DNA of 64,000 bases from Nilaparvata lugens. Taxonomy: Eukaryota; Arthropoda; Insecta; Hemiptera; Delphacidae. The stretch covers positions 24,940,070 to 25,004,069 of the forward strand of contig NC_052516.1 in the NCBI RefSeq assembly GCF_014356525.2, read 5' to 3'. The stretch's first letter is position 1; the number at the start of each line of letters is the position of its first letter. The notes under the pieces were generated by a model, which was given only the letters and a program-made list of their open reading frames with translations, ran no database searches and was not told where the DNA came from. This document shows positions 23,690 through 34,503 of this stretch, piece by piece. The position numbers were made by a program, and so were the translations under genes.

Positions 23690-24620
23690 GGCAATGAAGA
23701 TAAACCCTAAAACAAGAGGATGAGAGAGAGAGAGAGAAAGAGGCAACAGACACTGAAACAAGAACATGAGAGAGATAGAGAGAGAGTGAGGGAAAGAGAG
23801 GGAGAAAGAGAGAGACAATGAAGATAGAGATTAAAATAAGAGGATAAGAGAGAGACAGACAGAGTGATAGAGAAAAAGATATAGAGAGAGTGAGAGAAAG
23901 ACAAAAAGACAGACATTAAAACGAAAGGATAAAAGAGAGACAGACAGAAGATGAAGGGAGACAGAGTGAGAAAGAGGGGGAGAAAGACAATGAAGACAGA
24001 CATTAAAACAAAAGGATAAAAGAGAGACAGACAGATAAAAGGAGACAGAGTGAGAGAGAGGGGGAGAAAGACAATGAAGACAGACAATAAAACAAGAGGA
24101 TAAGAGAGAGAAAGATAGAGTGATAGAGAAACAGATATAGAGAGAGTGAGTGAAAGACAAAAAAGACAGACATTAAAACAAAAGAATAAAAGAGAGACAG
24201 ACACTGATAAAGGGTGACAGAGTGAGAGAGAGAGGGGAGAAAGACAATGAAGACAGACATTAAAACAAAAGGATAAAAGAGAGACAGACAGATAAAGGGA
24301 GACAGAGTGAGAGAGAGGGGGAGAAAGACAATGAAGACAGACATTAAAACAAGAGGATAAGAGAGAGACAGACAGAGTGATAGAGAAACAGATATAGAGA
24401 GAGTGAGTGAAAGACAAAAAAGACAGACATTAAAACAAAAGAATAAAAGAGAGACAGACACTGATAAAGGGTGACAGAGTGAGAGAGAGGGGGAGAAAGA
24501 CAATGAAGACAGACATTAAAACAAAAGGATAAAAGAGAGACAAACAGACACTGATAAAGAGAGACAGTGTGAGAGAGAGGGGTTGAAAGACAATGAAGAC
24601 AGACATTAAAACAAGAGCAG
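23690..24620. repeat. GA minisatellite with three-unit higher-order structure
   Basis: The marker AGACATTAAAAC recurs at 23911, 23998, 24082 (variant), 24168, 24255, 24339, 24425, 24511 and 24601, spacings 84-90 bp. Units fall in two types. A has GGGAGAAAGACAATGAAG. B has GTGATAGAGAAACAGATATAG. Their order is B-A-A three times, starting at about 23824, 24082 and 24339, a ~257 bp higher-order repeat. Minus-strand frames of up to 236 codons reflect the ~29-codon period and are not taken as genes. Confidence 0.85.
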
Positions 24621-24720
24621 TATAAGAGAGAAGTGAAGATATGGGCTAACGGGCACTCATCAGCGACATTAGTGCCCAAAGACCAATAAAATAAAGTACC
24701 CTGCTTTATTATTTGACGAG

Positions 24721-25690
24721 CCAATAAAGACAGAACTGTTGTGAGGTGAAGGAGTTGAGATAAGGAGCAAGAAAATGAGAGAGGAAGAATGTGAGGAGAT
24801 GAAAGAGGAGGAGGAAGAAAGGAGAATGAGTGGAAGAGGGAGTAGAAGGAGGAAGGAAGGAAGAGGAGGAAGAGTGAGAGAAAGAGGAGGAAAAGGTGAA
24901 GGATCAGGAGGAGGAGGAGAAGATGGAGAAAAAAGATGAGATGGGATAGGAGGAGAAGTTGGAGAGGAAGAAGAATTAGGAGGAGGAGGAAGAGAAGGAG
25001 GATGACGTGAAGGAAAAGGAGAAGGGAGTGAAGGAGGATGAGGTGAAGGATGAGAAGTAAGAGAAGGAAGAAGAGGAGGAGGAGGGGGAGGAGGAGGAGG
25101 AGGAGGATGAGGAGTAGGAGGAAGAGGGGTTAAAGGAAGAAGATGAGATGGAGAAGGAACAGGAGGAGGATAAGGTGGACTATGAGGAGTGAGAGGAGTG
25201 GTGGATGGAGAGGATGAGGATGATGATAAGGAGGAGGAGGAGGAGGAGGAGGAGGAGGAGGAGGATGAGGAGTAGGAGACGAAGGAGGAGGGGGTGGGTG
25301 GAGTAAGAGGGAGGAGGAGGAGTTGGAGAAAGTGTTGGTGAAGTGAAAAGGAGGAGCTGCTATAGAATGAGGAATAGGAAGAGTAAGATGAGCGTCGTCG
25401 AGGGGGGGGGGAGAAGTTGGTGAAGAAGGAAGATGAGGAGAAAGAGAATAAGAAGTTGACGGAGGATAAGAAGGAGGGTTTGGGAAATGAGTAGGATGGA
25501 GAACAATATGATGAAGAAGAAAATGTGATGGAAGAAAGTAGGAGTCAAGTAAAAGAAGCAGAAGTAAGAGGAGGGGAAGGATTGATAGAGGGAAATAAAT
25601 AGGAAGAGTGGAAAAAATGATAGAAGGAGAATGAGGAAGAGAGAAGAAGGAAAATAGCATCGTTAAAGTGGGAGAGTAGGAGAGATCAGG
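24721..25690. repeat. Purine-rich (AGG/GGA) tract
   Basis: Dense gga/agg with a pure stretch at 25230-25262 and a G10 run near 25402. Minus-strand P/S/L-rich frames are artefacts. 25691-26044 is A-rich without a recognisable gene. Confidence 0.85.
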
Positions 25691-26044
25691 AGAAGGAATG
25701 AGCGTGATATAGGGGTTGAAGTAAAAGAGGAATTGGAACGATAAAAAATTTGCGTATAAATAAAGATAAGCAAAGGAAATAAGATAAAACGAGAAAGAAC
25801 AAATAAAGAATGATATAAATGTGTCAGAATGACTGAATTTTGAAAAAGAGATCTTCTATTCCAGGTCCATGATGCTCTATGAAGCTTCAGAGGGAATTCC
25901 TAGAGAAACCAGAAGGAGAAGATGGATCAGAGGAAAAAACGAAATAATTATAAAGAGAGGAAAAACAGTGTTGATGAAGAAGAATAAAATTAATCAGAGA
26001 ACGAACAAACAATAAAATACACACGCATTCCTACTTAACTCTAA

Positions 26045-26206
26045 AGGTGCGTGCAGATAGCAGATATACGCGCCGCAATTCACTTTTAATCAGCTGACTA
26101 TATCTGTATTTTTACAGAAACGGTAAGATACAGATATAAAAAGCTTGGCATCAGCTGATTAAAAGTGAATTGCTCATGTTCGCGGCGCGTATATCTGTAC
26201 GCACCT
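26045..26206. mobile_element. PIF/Harbinger-type MITE, family B copy 3
   Basis: 162 bp, AGGTGCGTGCAG...CTGTACGCACCT ends, flanked by TAA (26042-26044, 26207-26209). The left arm lacks part of the GCGCCGCGAACATGAGC segment that remains intact on the right. Confidence 0.85.
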
Positions 26207-26218
26207 TAAGAGAAGAAG

Positions 26219-26509
26219 CATTGATTGATTGATTGGGTACTTTATTTATGTAGATTACAATATATACTGGCTGATACACTTATATACAATAGCTTACAAT
26301 ACAGCAAAATTATAGATGAATTTACATAATATAGACTAAGAAAATTATTATAGAATTGTATATGATATGAAAAATTATTTGTAATATAATAAATATAGAT
26401 CATATTATTGCTATGCTCTACATAATTGGCGGAGCTTTGGACATATCAATGTCCATTCTTTGGAAAGAATATTAAAAATATCCTCCCCACTAACTCTCTA
26501 CCAAACCAA
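26219..26509 (-). mobile_element. LINE 3' module, minus strand
   Basis: Reverse complement of the 3' end seen at 6897-7197: (GATT)n first, then the ~280 bp 3' UTR, ending at CTCTCTACCAAA. The 5' cut-off is within a few bases of that in the 41.5 kb copies. Directly followed by the duplicated block, whose other copy (35.2 kb) keeps the same junction. Confidence 0.85.
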
Positions 26510-26678
26510 AGCAGAGAGTCATGAAAATGAGGGCTGATATTGATATTCCTCCCAGGAAGACAATCCTTACCCACAGTTTGTAGCCTGAAGTCCGTTCATC
26601 TAGAGAATAATAATTGATTAATTCGAAACCTCCACTTTTAATTACAGCGTCTGCCGCTAGGTCGCGCTGTTGTATCAC
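26490..26678 (-). CDS. Unrecognised frame in duplicated block, copy 1 (shortened)
   Basis: Reads IQQRDLAADAVIKSGGFEL and then a hydrophobic C-terminus. It matches the longer frame at 35252-35518, but a one-base loss near 26692 cuts off the first third. Substitutions between the copies include amino-acid changes (Leu/Pro, Asp/Glu, Phe/Cys), so there is no sign of selection for protein. No family recognised. Confidence 0.2.
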   Translation of the reverse strand: MIQQRDLAADAVIKSGGFELINYYSLDERTSGYKLWVRIVFLGGISISALIFMTLCFGLVES

Positions 26679-26999
26679 AGGGATTACTTGTGCAAGTTAT
26701 AGCTTCTAAGCAAAGTTTTGTTTAAGTACCATAAGCCGCCGGTTTGCAAGTAAGATGTATTCACTGAGAAACTTTACAAGTTTGCAACTTGGAGTTGTCT
26801 TATGGACGACATTTGATACAAGTTCCTATTTTAAATTATCACTGGAAGGAAACGATTCATTTGTTCATGGAAAATATACGAGGAGCGTACAAAGAGTAAC
26901 TTCATTTTCACATACAAACGGAAAGAAAGAAGCTTGAAGGTGCTAACAGAACGAGTAAGTCGCGGTAAAGATCGATGCCACTAAACAGTTGTGCAATGA

Positions 27000-27884
27000 T
27001 AAAAATCTGGTGTGGCGCACTCACACAACTTTCCCTGCCGTTATGAAAATTGATCACCTGACGATTGTGTTCTCGCGCATCTCAAGTCTACTTTTCTAAA
27101 ATCTGACCTAGCTGGTGACAGGGCAATAACGCTGGTCTGCTATCTCTTCATAGTGAATGATTATTGAAAATAATCAACAGTTGCCAACAGTTTGCAATTG
27201 AAATAATCAAATTTTCTCGAATTTAGAGCTTATTTTCAATTTTAGGTGGAAATTTTACTAAGAATTAATTGTAGAGATTTCCATGCTCAATCTTTTCCAC
27301 TCCATTTTTTTGTTCAAATTGTATCTGAAGCCTGATAATTAGGAATCTGAAATCAAACTTTGCATAGATGAGGCGGAGCTTCTGAAATTTTCACAGATAT
27401 AAGTTTTGTGGCAGTTGATAAAGCTTATAGATGACTATTTTAGGTGTAAAATTGATCAAAATCGTTGGAGACGTTTTCGAGGAAATCGCGATAAACCCTG
27501 TTTTCGACAACATTTTAGCCATTCTAGCCGCCATCTTGAATTGCATTCCATGGAAATTGTTCGTGTCGGATCCTTAAATTGTAAGGACCTTAAGTTCCAA
27601 ATTTCAAGTCATTCCGTTGATTGGGAGATGAGATATCGTGTACACAGACGCACATACACTCATACACATACACCACACACACACACACCACCACACACAC
27701 ACACACACACACAACCCACACACACACACACCCACTCACAAACACATTCAGACAATACCCAAAACCACTTTTTTGGACACAGGGGACCTTAAAACGTATA
27801 GAAATCTAGATTTGGGTACCTTATTCTTTTCGGAAGCAATACTTCCTTACCAAAGGATTCCTATGTAATAGGGCAAGAAAGTAA
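27000..27884 (+). repeat. Family A dispersed repeat, copy 4
   Basis: Full length, AAAAATCTGGTGTGGCGC start, (AC)n run at 27664-27736, degraded terminal hairpin (ACTTCCTTACC...GGGCAAGAAAGT). Homopolymers near the end are one base shorter than in the copy at 35758. Confidence 0.85.
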
Positions 27885-27963
27885 AACATAGGATGTAATA
27901 GTGAGCTGAATCTAACAATCCGACCTGGCCGTTCAGTTAGTACCCTCAAGCTTTATACACACA

Positions 27964-28108
27964 CATCGATTCTCAGATGTTCGATTTTACCGTCCTTATG
28001 AATTCTAACAGATTAAACAAAACTTGACAAACATCATCTGTTTGAAATAAAATGTTTAATCTTATAGATTTAATAGGATCGAAGAAATTGTACGTCCAGA
28101 AATCGATG
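27964..28108. mobile_element. Family C fold-back MITE, copy 1
   Basis: The left arm CATCGATTCTCAGATGTTCG pairs loosely with TACGTCCAGAAATCGATG at the right. The centre contains GATTAAACAAAACTTGACAAACATC. Also at 36646 and 56262. No coding sequence. Confidence 0.65.
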
Positions 28109-28338
28109 AGGCTGTGCAAAGGCTAACAATAGACTTTCTACTCGTGAAATTTTTCCAAGTTTTCGATTCGTATATCATCAAGCTATCGAAAAGAAAAAGT
28201 TTTCTCAAAGAAACGTTTTTTTTTCCGATCATTACTTTTTGAGATATGAGTTCCTGAAGTTTGAATTTTTGGGACGACATTTCAAATTCGGTAAGATATA
28301 AAGACATGAGATTTGGAGGATGGATTTTCCATGGCATT
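28109..28338. repeat. Left arm of large palindrome, cut by assembly gap
   Basis: Matches 36796-37024, which in the other copy is followed by a complementary right arm. Here the sequence stops at CCATGGCATT, where the Ns begin. Confidence 0.75.
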
Positions 28339-28438
28339 NNNNNNNNNNNNNNNNNNNNNNNNNNNNNNNNNNNNNNNNNNNNNNNNNNNNNNNNNNNNNN
28401 NNNNNNNNNNNNNNNNNNNNNNNNNNNNNNNNNNNNNN
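28339..28438. other. 100-N assembly gap
   Basis: Exactly 100 unknown bases, a conventional placeholder for a join of unknown size. Left flank is inside a palindrome, right flank begins inside an LTR-like repeat. Neither flank continues the other as judged from the second copies. Confidence 0.98.
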
Positions 28439-29037
28439 CAACCTCGACTTTGGAGCGAATATATCAACAGTACAGCAGATGCAGCCAGAGATCCTATAAT
28501 TTCCTACAATAGAGCTTAAAACCCGACAAGACTCTGTTCTCGAAATATATTCGAACAAATATTTGGTTCAAATACGTATATTATCTTCAGAACTTATTAG
28601 AGACGCAGCCCGTAAATTATCTACATCGGGATTTTTGCTCGACCTGTATGATTTGTATGCTCATTCTTCACAGGTAATATTTTAAGATATCCGTATTCAG
28701 TGTTTAGCGATCGCTACACTGCTTATAAAAATTTCATCACTATACAATCTGTCATTAGAAGAATCAAGGGTGAGCGAGCGTTTAGGCCTCCCGCGATTAC
28801 GACAATTGCAATGAATCTTGTAGTGAATCAATCAGTCTGGTGTACACTCAGCGTCCCGCACGCAATTGCAAAATTTATAACCTCAACACCGTTGATTTAG
28901 TACAAGATTCACCCTACATGTGTGAAGCCTTTAAAAAACGCACCACATGATTTGCCGGCCCAACGTGAGGCATTTAAATACAGCATTACATGATTATACA
29001 TGTGTGAGGCGTGTAAAAAATACCGCACCACATGATT
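28439..29037 (+). mobile_element. LTR-like repeat, left copy (5' part lost in gap)
   Basis: About 530 bp match 34504-35060 closely. It ends CCGCACCACA followed 5 bases later by a primer-binding-site-like sequence, the arrangement expected for the 3' edge of a 5' LTR. The last ~85 bp are a tandem duplication of the junction (TGTGTGAAGCC...ACCACATGATTTG at 28917-28955 and TGTGTGAGGCG...ACCACATGATTTG at 29000-29039). Many single-base deletions relative to the right copy suggest unpolished sequence. The 66-codon frame at 28700 is not supported: the other copy differs after a small indel. Confidence 0.55.
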
Positions 29038-29055
29038 TGGCGCCCAACTGTGATA
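29038..29055 (+). promoter_or_regulatory. Primer-binding-site-like sequence (tRNA-Lys type)
   Basis: TGGCGCCCAAC followed, after one extra base, by GTG. The complement of the 3' end of animal tRNA-Lys(CTT) is TGGCGCCCAACGTGGGGC, the standard form of this kind of site. A second, altered copy (TGCCGGCCCAACGTGAGGC) lies at 28953-28971. Confidence 0.55.
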
Positions 29056-29873
29056 GGCATTGATGAGGTGGATGATCGACTACGAAGATTATTTAGTTGC
29101 TCAGTATACTATAGCGCTGACAATGGGAAATTTTTTGAAAAATTATGGTTGTGAATTCTTCAAATTTAATATTAACTGTTCACTGTTATATAAAATAACA
29201 AGATGTACCATACCCAATTTTTGAACAGAAAAGAAATTTATCGATTGATGAATTTTTAGAGGAAAAATCGAACTCAGAATTTTATCACGGTATTGTGTTA
29301 TTCAAAGATTGGTCATATCATAAGTCATAGGTATAAGAAATACCATAAGAAAAGTCATATTATTTTATGAACATTAGGTCTATATTAAAACAATCTATAG
29401 AATTTTACGGAAAAGAGGATTGAAGTTATCTACATTTAAAAAATTTTTTTTTAAAGCATAAAGAGGGAAGTAAAATTAAATCACGGATATATTGCGGAAT
29501 AATTCAAACAGAACACTGCTGCTTTTATATAAAATTTTGCAAAGAATACTAGCCCTATATATAGAATTGCGGCAAGAAATTATAAGAGTAAAATATTTAT
29601 AATAATAATAATAATAAATTATAGAGGCGACCTGTGTTACGGCATAAGTGTCCATTGTGTATCCTTTATGTTAACATCGTTTTATGTCAACGATATTGCT
29701 AATTTGATTCACTTCATCACTGAACATATTATTGAATCACACTTTTGTATTTCTTCATTGAACGAATTTTTCACACTATTTCAATTTTTGATCATTACTT
29801 ATAATCGTTCACATAACCTCACATGTTTGCGGTCGTTTCAACACACTTGCATCGTTATAACATTAAATAAATT
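29056..29873. other. Leader-like region of the LTR element
   Basis: AT-rich, no gene seen, short (ATA)n run at about 29602-29616. Lies between the primer-binding-like site and the first gag-like frame. Confidence 0.35.
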
Positions 29874-30237
29874 ATGGAAGGTCCACACCGCATCCTGGAG
29901 GCCACGTCAGCGATTTCAGAGACGGAGGATGTCGAGCGGGATAAACGCCCATGCATTGCCGTTCCAGAGGTCCGGACGCCCGCATCTCATGTCATAGAAC
30001 CATTGCCGCCAACCGAAGACCACACACCCACTCCTTCCGTGTTACAGATGAGTCTCATCCTGGAAGCATTGAACGATATGATCAAAGAAAGGAAACAACT
30101 GAACGAAACACTAAACAATATGAATAAGAGCTATGACCAAATGAAGGAAGACAATAAACAATCAAGGAAGAATTAAGAAGGAAATTCAAGAGGTAAAGAA
30201 AGAAAAGAAACAAATAGATGAAACACTAAACAATTGA
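29874..30237 (+). pseudogene. Gag-like coiled-coil ORF, frameshifted
   Basis: The frame starts MEGPHRILEATSAISETED, passes a Pro-rich linker (residues about 30-58) and enters a charged helix (LILEALNDMIKERKQLNE) with heptad spacing, stopping at 30174. A +1 frame then continues the same character (IKKEIQEVKKEKKQIDETL, with the ETLNN motif repeated) to a stop at 30235-30237. One indel therefore split a longer coiled coil. Position ~820 bp after the primer-binding-like site suggests a retroelement structural protein. No capsid signature is visible, so gag is an inference. The A-rich strand and nearby homopolymer losses mean the break could be a sequencing error. Confidence 0.4.
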
Positions 30238-30452
30238 TACAGATGCCAACAAGCAAATGAAAAACTAAAGGGAAGGTATGAACAGAGTTTGAGAAATTGG
30301 ATCAACGGTCGAAGGGAGCAGCGGAAGAAAGCAGGACGGTAACACGGCAAATTGAGGAGGAATGTCAAACAATTAGAATCAATATTGGACCAGTGTCGAG
30401 CCCATGCATGCGAAAGCGAACATATTTGAAGAGGAGGTCATAAAACAAGCAA

Positions 30453-31244
30453 GTGAACATGACACATATAAGGAAAGACCAACCTACCAAGAATGTCAAG
30501 ACTGAAGTCGCACCGCACCCCGCAGGATGCCGAGAGGGACCGGACGACATCGCCCGCCAAGCTGAGGACGTCATCCAGGGCATAGAGGGGCAGTCCGTAC
30601 CACCGCACGCCGGACACCAGGAGTCCAAGGACGTTGCCCACCACGTTGAAGAGCAGCCCGGACCGCCGACCGCACGTATCTCTCATCCACCGAGGACAGC
30701 ACCTGAAACATGTGAAACCAATATCATGAAGATACATCCACAAAACAATAGAAGAAAATAGAAACACACAGCAATAGAATCACAAAAAACCGGAACCTAT
30801 GAATCAAAACAACAAACAAGAAGGATTACAATACGTCAAAAAAGAAAACCATCTAATAGAATTCATCTACACCGCTGTCATGTTAGGCTGAAGTTGAATA
30901 TCAGATTCTTCCCCGCCATGCAGAGAAGAAAAATAGTGTCAAGAGAAACCTACAACCACCGCAGTCATGTCAGGTTGAAATCAAACAGACTGTACACCAG
31001 CATGCAGAAAAGAAAAATACTATCAACCAGAATCAACACCCATTACCGGCATGTAAGGTTTAAAAAGATCAAACGACATGTCACCGGTCAACAAAGAAGG
31101 ACAACATTGGCTGAAGAGATCTACCTACTTCGTCGGCACATTCGTTTTAAGCCAAGTTTGATAAAACGGATAGGCCTAGTTGCAAATCGGAATCAGACCT
31201 TGAATAATACCAGAATCAAATTTAGATGGGGGCTTAAGAAATAA
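30453..31244 (+). pseudogene. Second gag-like frame, read through one TAG, with basic repeats
   Basis: One frame is open from 30453 to 31244 except for a TAG at 30759-30761. Before the TAG (103 residues) it is rich in Pro, His and Glu. After it the product is very basic, with four imperfect ~28-residue repeats built on Q(K/R)RK...H(R/Y)(S/R)HVR(L/F)K, starting near 30834, 30915, 31001 and 31086. Basic repeats of this sort suit nucleic-acid binding, as in a nucleocapsid lacking zinc knuckles. The stop could be a real readthrough site, an old mutation or an error. There are no protease, RT or integrase motifs downstream. The minus-strand frames at 30365-30767 are shadows. Confidence 0.4.
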
Positions 31245-33440
31245 TGTTTTAATTAACTGGAAACTACATTTGTGGAATACACCAATTATCAAACACTTCA
31301 TAATCACAGCCTACATATCGAATCATATCTTAGCAGACTGGCATCTTTCTACTGCAGCCTAATCAACATAACCTAAACTTCGCCGCATCTCAGCTAATAA
31401 GGAAATATTATTAATCCACATCAAATGAAGAAATTATTATCAACTCTAAGTCAAGAAAATAAAACTACAAAACAACTCTAAAAATTACCAACCTGATCAA
31501 GCCATCTGCATCATGTTACAGTCATCACAGAAACAATCACCTAGTTCTATCCGCACGACTGAAAAACAGAAACAAGAATATATTATCAACAGAAAATAAT
31601 TGTAAATTAGAATAAGATGAAGTTAGTAGTGAATAGGAGGAAAGAAAAAACAAAGTTTATTTGAAAAAATGTGTAAATCTAACCTCGAAATACAGAATCG
31701 ATAGAAAAATCTATTCAGAGCCAAAGCCTGTTCGATAATTTTCTTCGTCACACCAACCAATGTGTGCGAGATCATAGAGTCAATTTTAATGGAATCAAAG
31801 CAATATCGTTATTAATTATTGTAACCTATTATTTAATGTGAAATTATAAGTAAAAAACACAACCAAAAATATATATTTATGTTAAATTGCATGAAATGCG
31901 CATGTTCTATGTCATATAAATGTATCTCTAAAAAAGCTCAAAAGAAAATGAAATTCTTACCTTCAAATGTGAAAATTCATTATTGTTGCATCAAAAGATC
32001 ATGAATTGTAATTCAAATTGATAAATATAATCTTGAAAGCATAATATTTGTAACCAGCATTGATAAAAATCAAAAATCACTTCAAGTGAACCCTGTTTGT
32101 ACACAACGTACTAAGCGTAAAAAAGGAATTGCTCGAATCAAACGGTAGACATTGTCAAGTCACCGAAGTTAAATCACACTCTCACCCAATTTATGTAAAA
32201 GCCAGAACAAAGAGTCGAAACTTGTAATAACCATGAAAAATGATGAAAATCTATATTTGTTGCAAATACTGTTGAATCCTAAGAGGATAATATGTCGAAT
32301 TTTGTATATTTGTTATAGTTATGGGTCTGCTCATAAGCCACCCGTGAATGGAAGTTGTGGAGTTGTTTTAATGAAGGATCCAAAGAGACCTCATTAATTA
32401 TTGTATTTCGATTGTATCCAATGGAAGGAACAATCAATATTTATTTCTCGTAGCCAAAAGTGCACGATATATCGTTTTTAGTGTTAAGTGTCGAGTTTTC
32501 GTAGAAGTAAGGAGATGAAATAGTGTATTCATCACAATATCGGATTTTTCAAATAGTCATTGTTTCGACTCGTCTCCCAATTACCTATTTAAAATATCCT
32601 GGGGGCTTTTGTGTGATGAATCTTTCAAATAGATCTCATGAGAAGAGAGAAAATTGTGATTACCTTTTAAAATGAAAGAATTTGCTAAGGAATAGTTAGC
32701 GACCGAGCGATAAAGCTTACTTATCAGTAACTGTATATTAGATAAGAGTACCGTTCTGTACTGAATATTTTCTAGAAAATTATTCAATAAAATTATAATT
32801 ATTCTGCAAATAAAGCACGAATTATTATGAATTGCTCATTGAATTTTGAGGTTACACTTTGTTTACTGCCGATCAGATGTTTAAAGCAGCCTGAACACAG
32901 CTGACTGATTCAAAGTATTGTCAAATGTCATGCCAGTTTCATGCAAGGTATAATATCATTTCTAAAAATAAAAAACTATCAATAAAGGACCAAGAATTTC
33001 GAATAAAAAATAAAATGTATGTATTATCGTTGAAATTATTTATTACTTAAGAAATTATATTATAATGTCAAGTCTTATTGTAACTAACTAGGTCATAGCA
33101 TGAAATTATATTATTGGTAAAAACTGCAGAAATTAATTATAACAGTCTCAGACATAATAAAAATTGTATAAGAATATTAATTTATTAACTATTATTTCAA
33201 CTGAACCACATGGTGATTGAATCTCGTTGGCAAGCCTAAGCCAATCATAGTGCATAGAAATAGCACCAAAAAGGTGATCGTTTGAAAACAACATATGTTA
33301 ATCTACTATCAGACAACAAACCTGCCTTATCATATACGCTAGCACATATACATTGTATAAGAGGAACTATGTCTAGAAGATTAAGCAGTTTTAAGAATTA
33401 CATAAATTGAATTATTATTGTAATTAAAGGAATTATATTC
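31245..33440. other. Gene-free interior of the candidate LTR element
   Basis: A-rich, frames are short and stop-riddled on both strands. I looked for RT (YxDD), protease (DSG/DTG) and integrase (HHCC, DDE) signatures and saw none. Possible polyadenylation-type AATAAA motifs occur but are expected by chance in such sequence. Confidence 0.4.
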
Positions 33441-34503
33441 TACTGCCTGCCACTGACGTCACGTCTACGTCACAATCGTTCTACCAATGGAAAATTTTTC
33501 ATGCAAATTATTACATCGAGATTCTCAGAAGAAAGGTCTAGCCAAGAAGCTTAGAGAAAAAGACAGCACTTCCCTTTTGAAATCCTCACCGTTCAGATCT
33601 CTTTATAGTTACCAAGACCTATTCGTAAAAAATTCTTGTTCGATTTTATATGTTTTATTTGTGAGCCAGTATTTTAGGCTATTCTATTTGTTATTTGTAA
33701 ATTTATTTTCATCAATCGATAAATTAAAATTTACAGTTAAATCATCCCTTAATTAATTTGGTGAAGGAAATATTAAATTAAAATTCCCCACGTGCTGAAA
33801 TCGAAGCCTGGACCCGCTGCCGATCAAACGATTTTTGATCTAAAGAAGAAAACCACGACCGCCAAGGAATTTCACGTGAGTTATAAGTTTAAAGGGGCCC
33901 CAATCTACGCTTCGAAAAATATTACAGTGCAGAAACATAAATTTTTTCTTCGTTAAATTATTGGCCACGCCGACAAGCGCTTATTAGTTGTTAAGAGCCT
34001 AGAATTTGTTCAATATTTAATTTATACGAACTTGTAGTTGATTAGCTATCCTCCGCTGCCAGAACCACGACCCCGAGCATTTTAAAAATATTTTATAATT
34101 CATTTTTTCACTATTTTTTCAAAACTGTTCAATTTTATCAATTGTAAAATTCTGTCGAATCACGCATGATATCATGCAAGTACAAGAAAATTGCTATCAT
34201 TTTGTTAATGTTAACCACTTTCAATCTGTAAATTATATTCTGAATCTGCACTGTGAGATCATATATTTTATATAATATATTCCAGTTTTGTTAATTCGTT
34301 TTCTGAGTTCGATTATTTCTTAAGCCTGTCAATTGTTGTGTCTGATACGTTCTATATCATCAAGAACCGATCGAATACGATCATTGGAATAATTGAATTA
34401 AGCTGGATATTGGAACAGGTCTAAGTGGATGTAGTGAGTGGGGTCAGATCGAGATATTTGTTCTTTGTCCTTACCTGCTCATATATCAGCTTTTATCTGT
34501 TAC
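33441..34503 (+). promoter_or_regulatory. Possible promoter (U3-like) part of right LTR
   Basis: Contains a CRE-type palindrome TGACGTCA followed by CTACGTCAC (about 33461-33478), GC-richer sequence at 33780-34080 unlike the flanks, and a TATA-rich segment at about 34262-34282 upstream of the part shared with the left LTR. The equivalent of the left copy is missing in the gap, so the LTR start cannot be placed. A 89-codon frame at 33487 (Lys/Ser-rich start, hydrophobic end) is not recognised. Confidence 0.3.

Larger units (their letters stand above)
26219..28338. repeat. Duplicated block, copy 1
   Basis: Corresponds to 35169-37024 in the same order: LINE 3' end, ~490 bp of unique-looking sequence, family A element, family C fold-back, and the left arm of a large palindrome. 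In the parts compared by eye the copies are roughly 95% identical. This copy has extra single-base losses toward the gap. Because the LINE junction is shared, it is one duplication and not repeated insertion. Confidence 0.8.

Noticed and set aside
23707..24724. Several minus-strand frames with L/S/C-rich repeats resembling membrane proteins
   Set aside because: Follow from the ~86 bp GA minisatellite. Neighbouring frames are equally open.
27638..27868. His/Thr-rich frame in family A (also 55959 and 57885)
   Set aside because: Reads through the (AC)n microsatellite. Not conserved outside the dinucleotide run.
28232..28558. Frames crossing the N gap
   Set aside because: They include unknown bases and have no meaning.
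30365..30767. Minus-strand frames opposite the second gag-like ORF
   Set aside because: Shadows. The plus strand has the longer shared-phase frame and coherent repeats.
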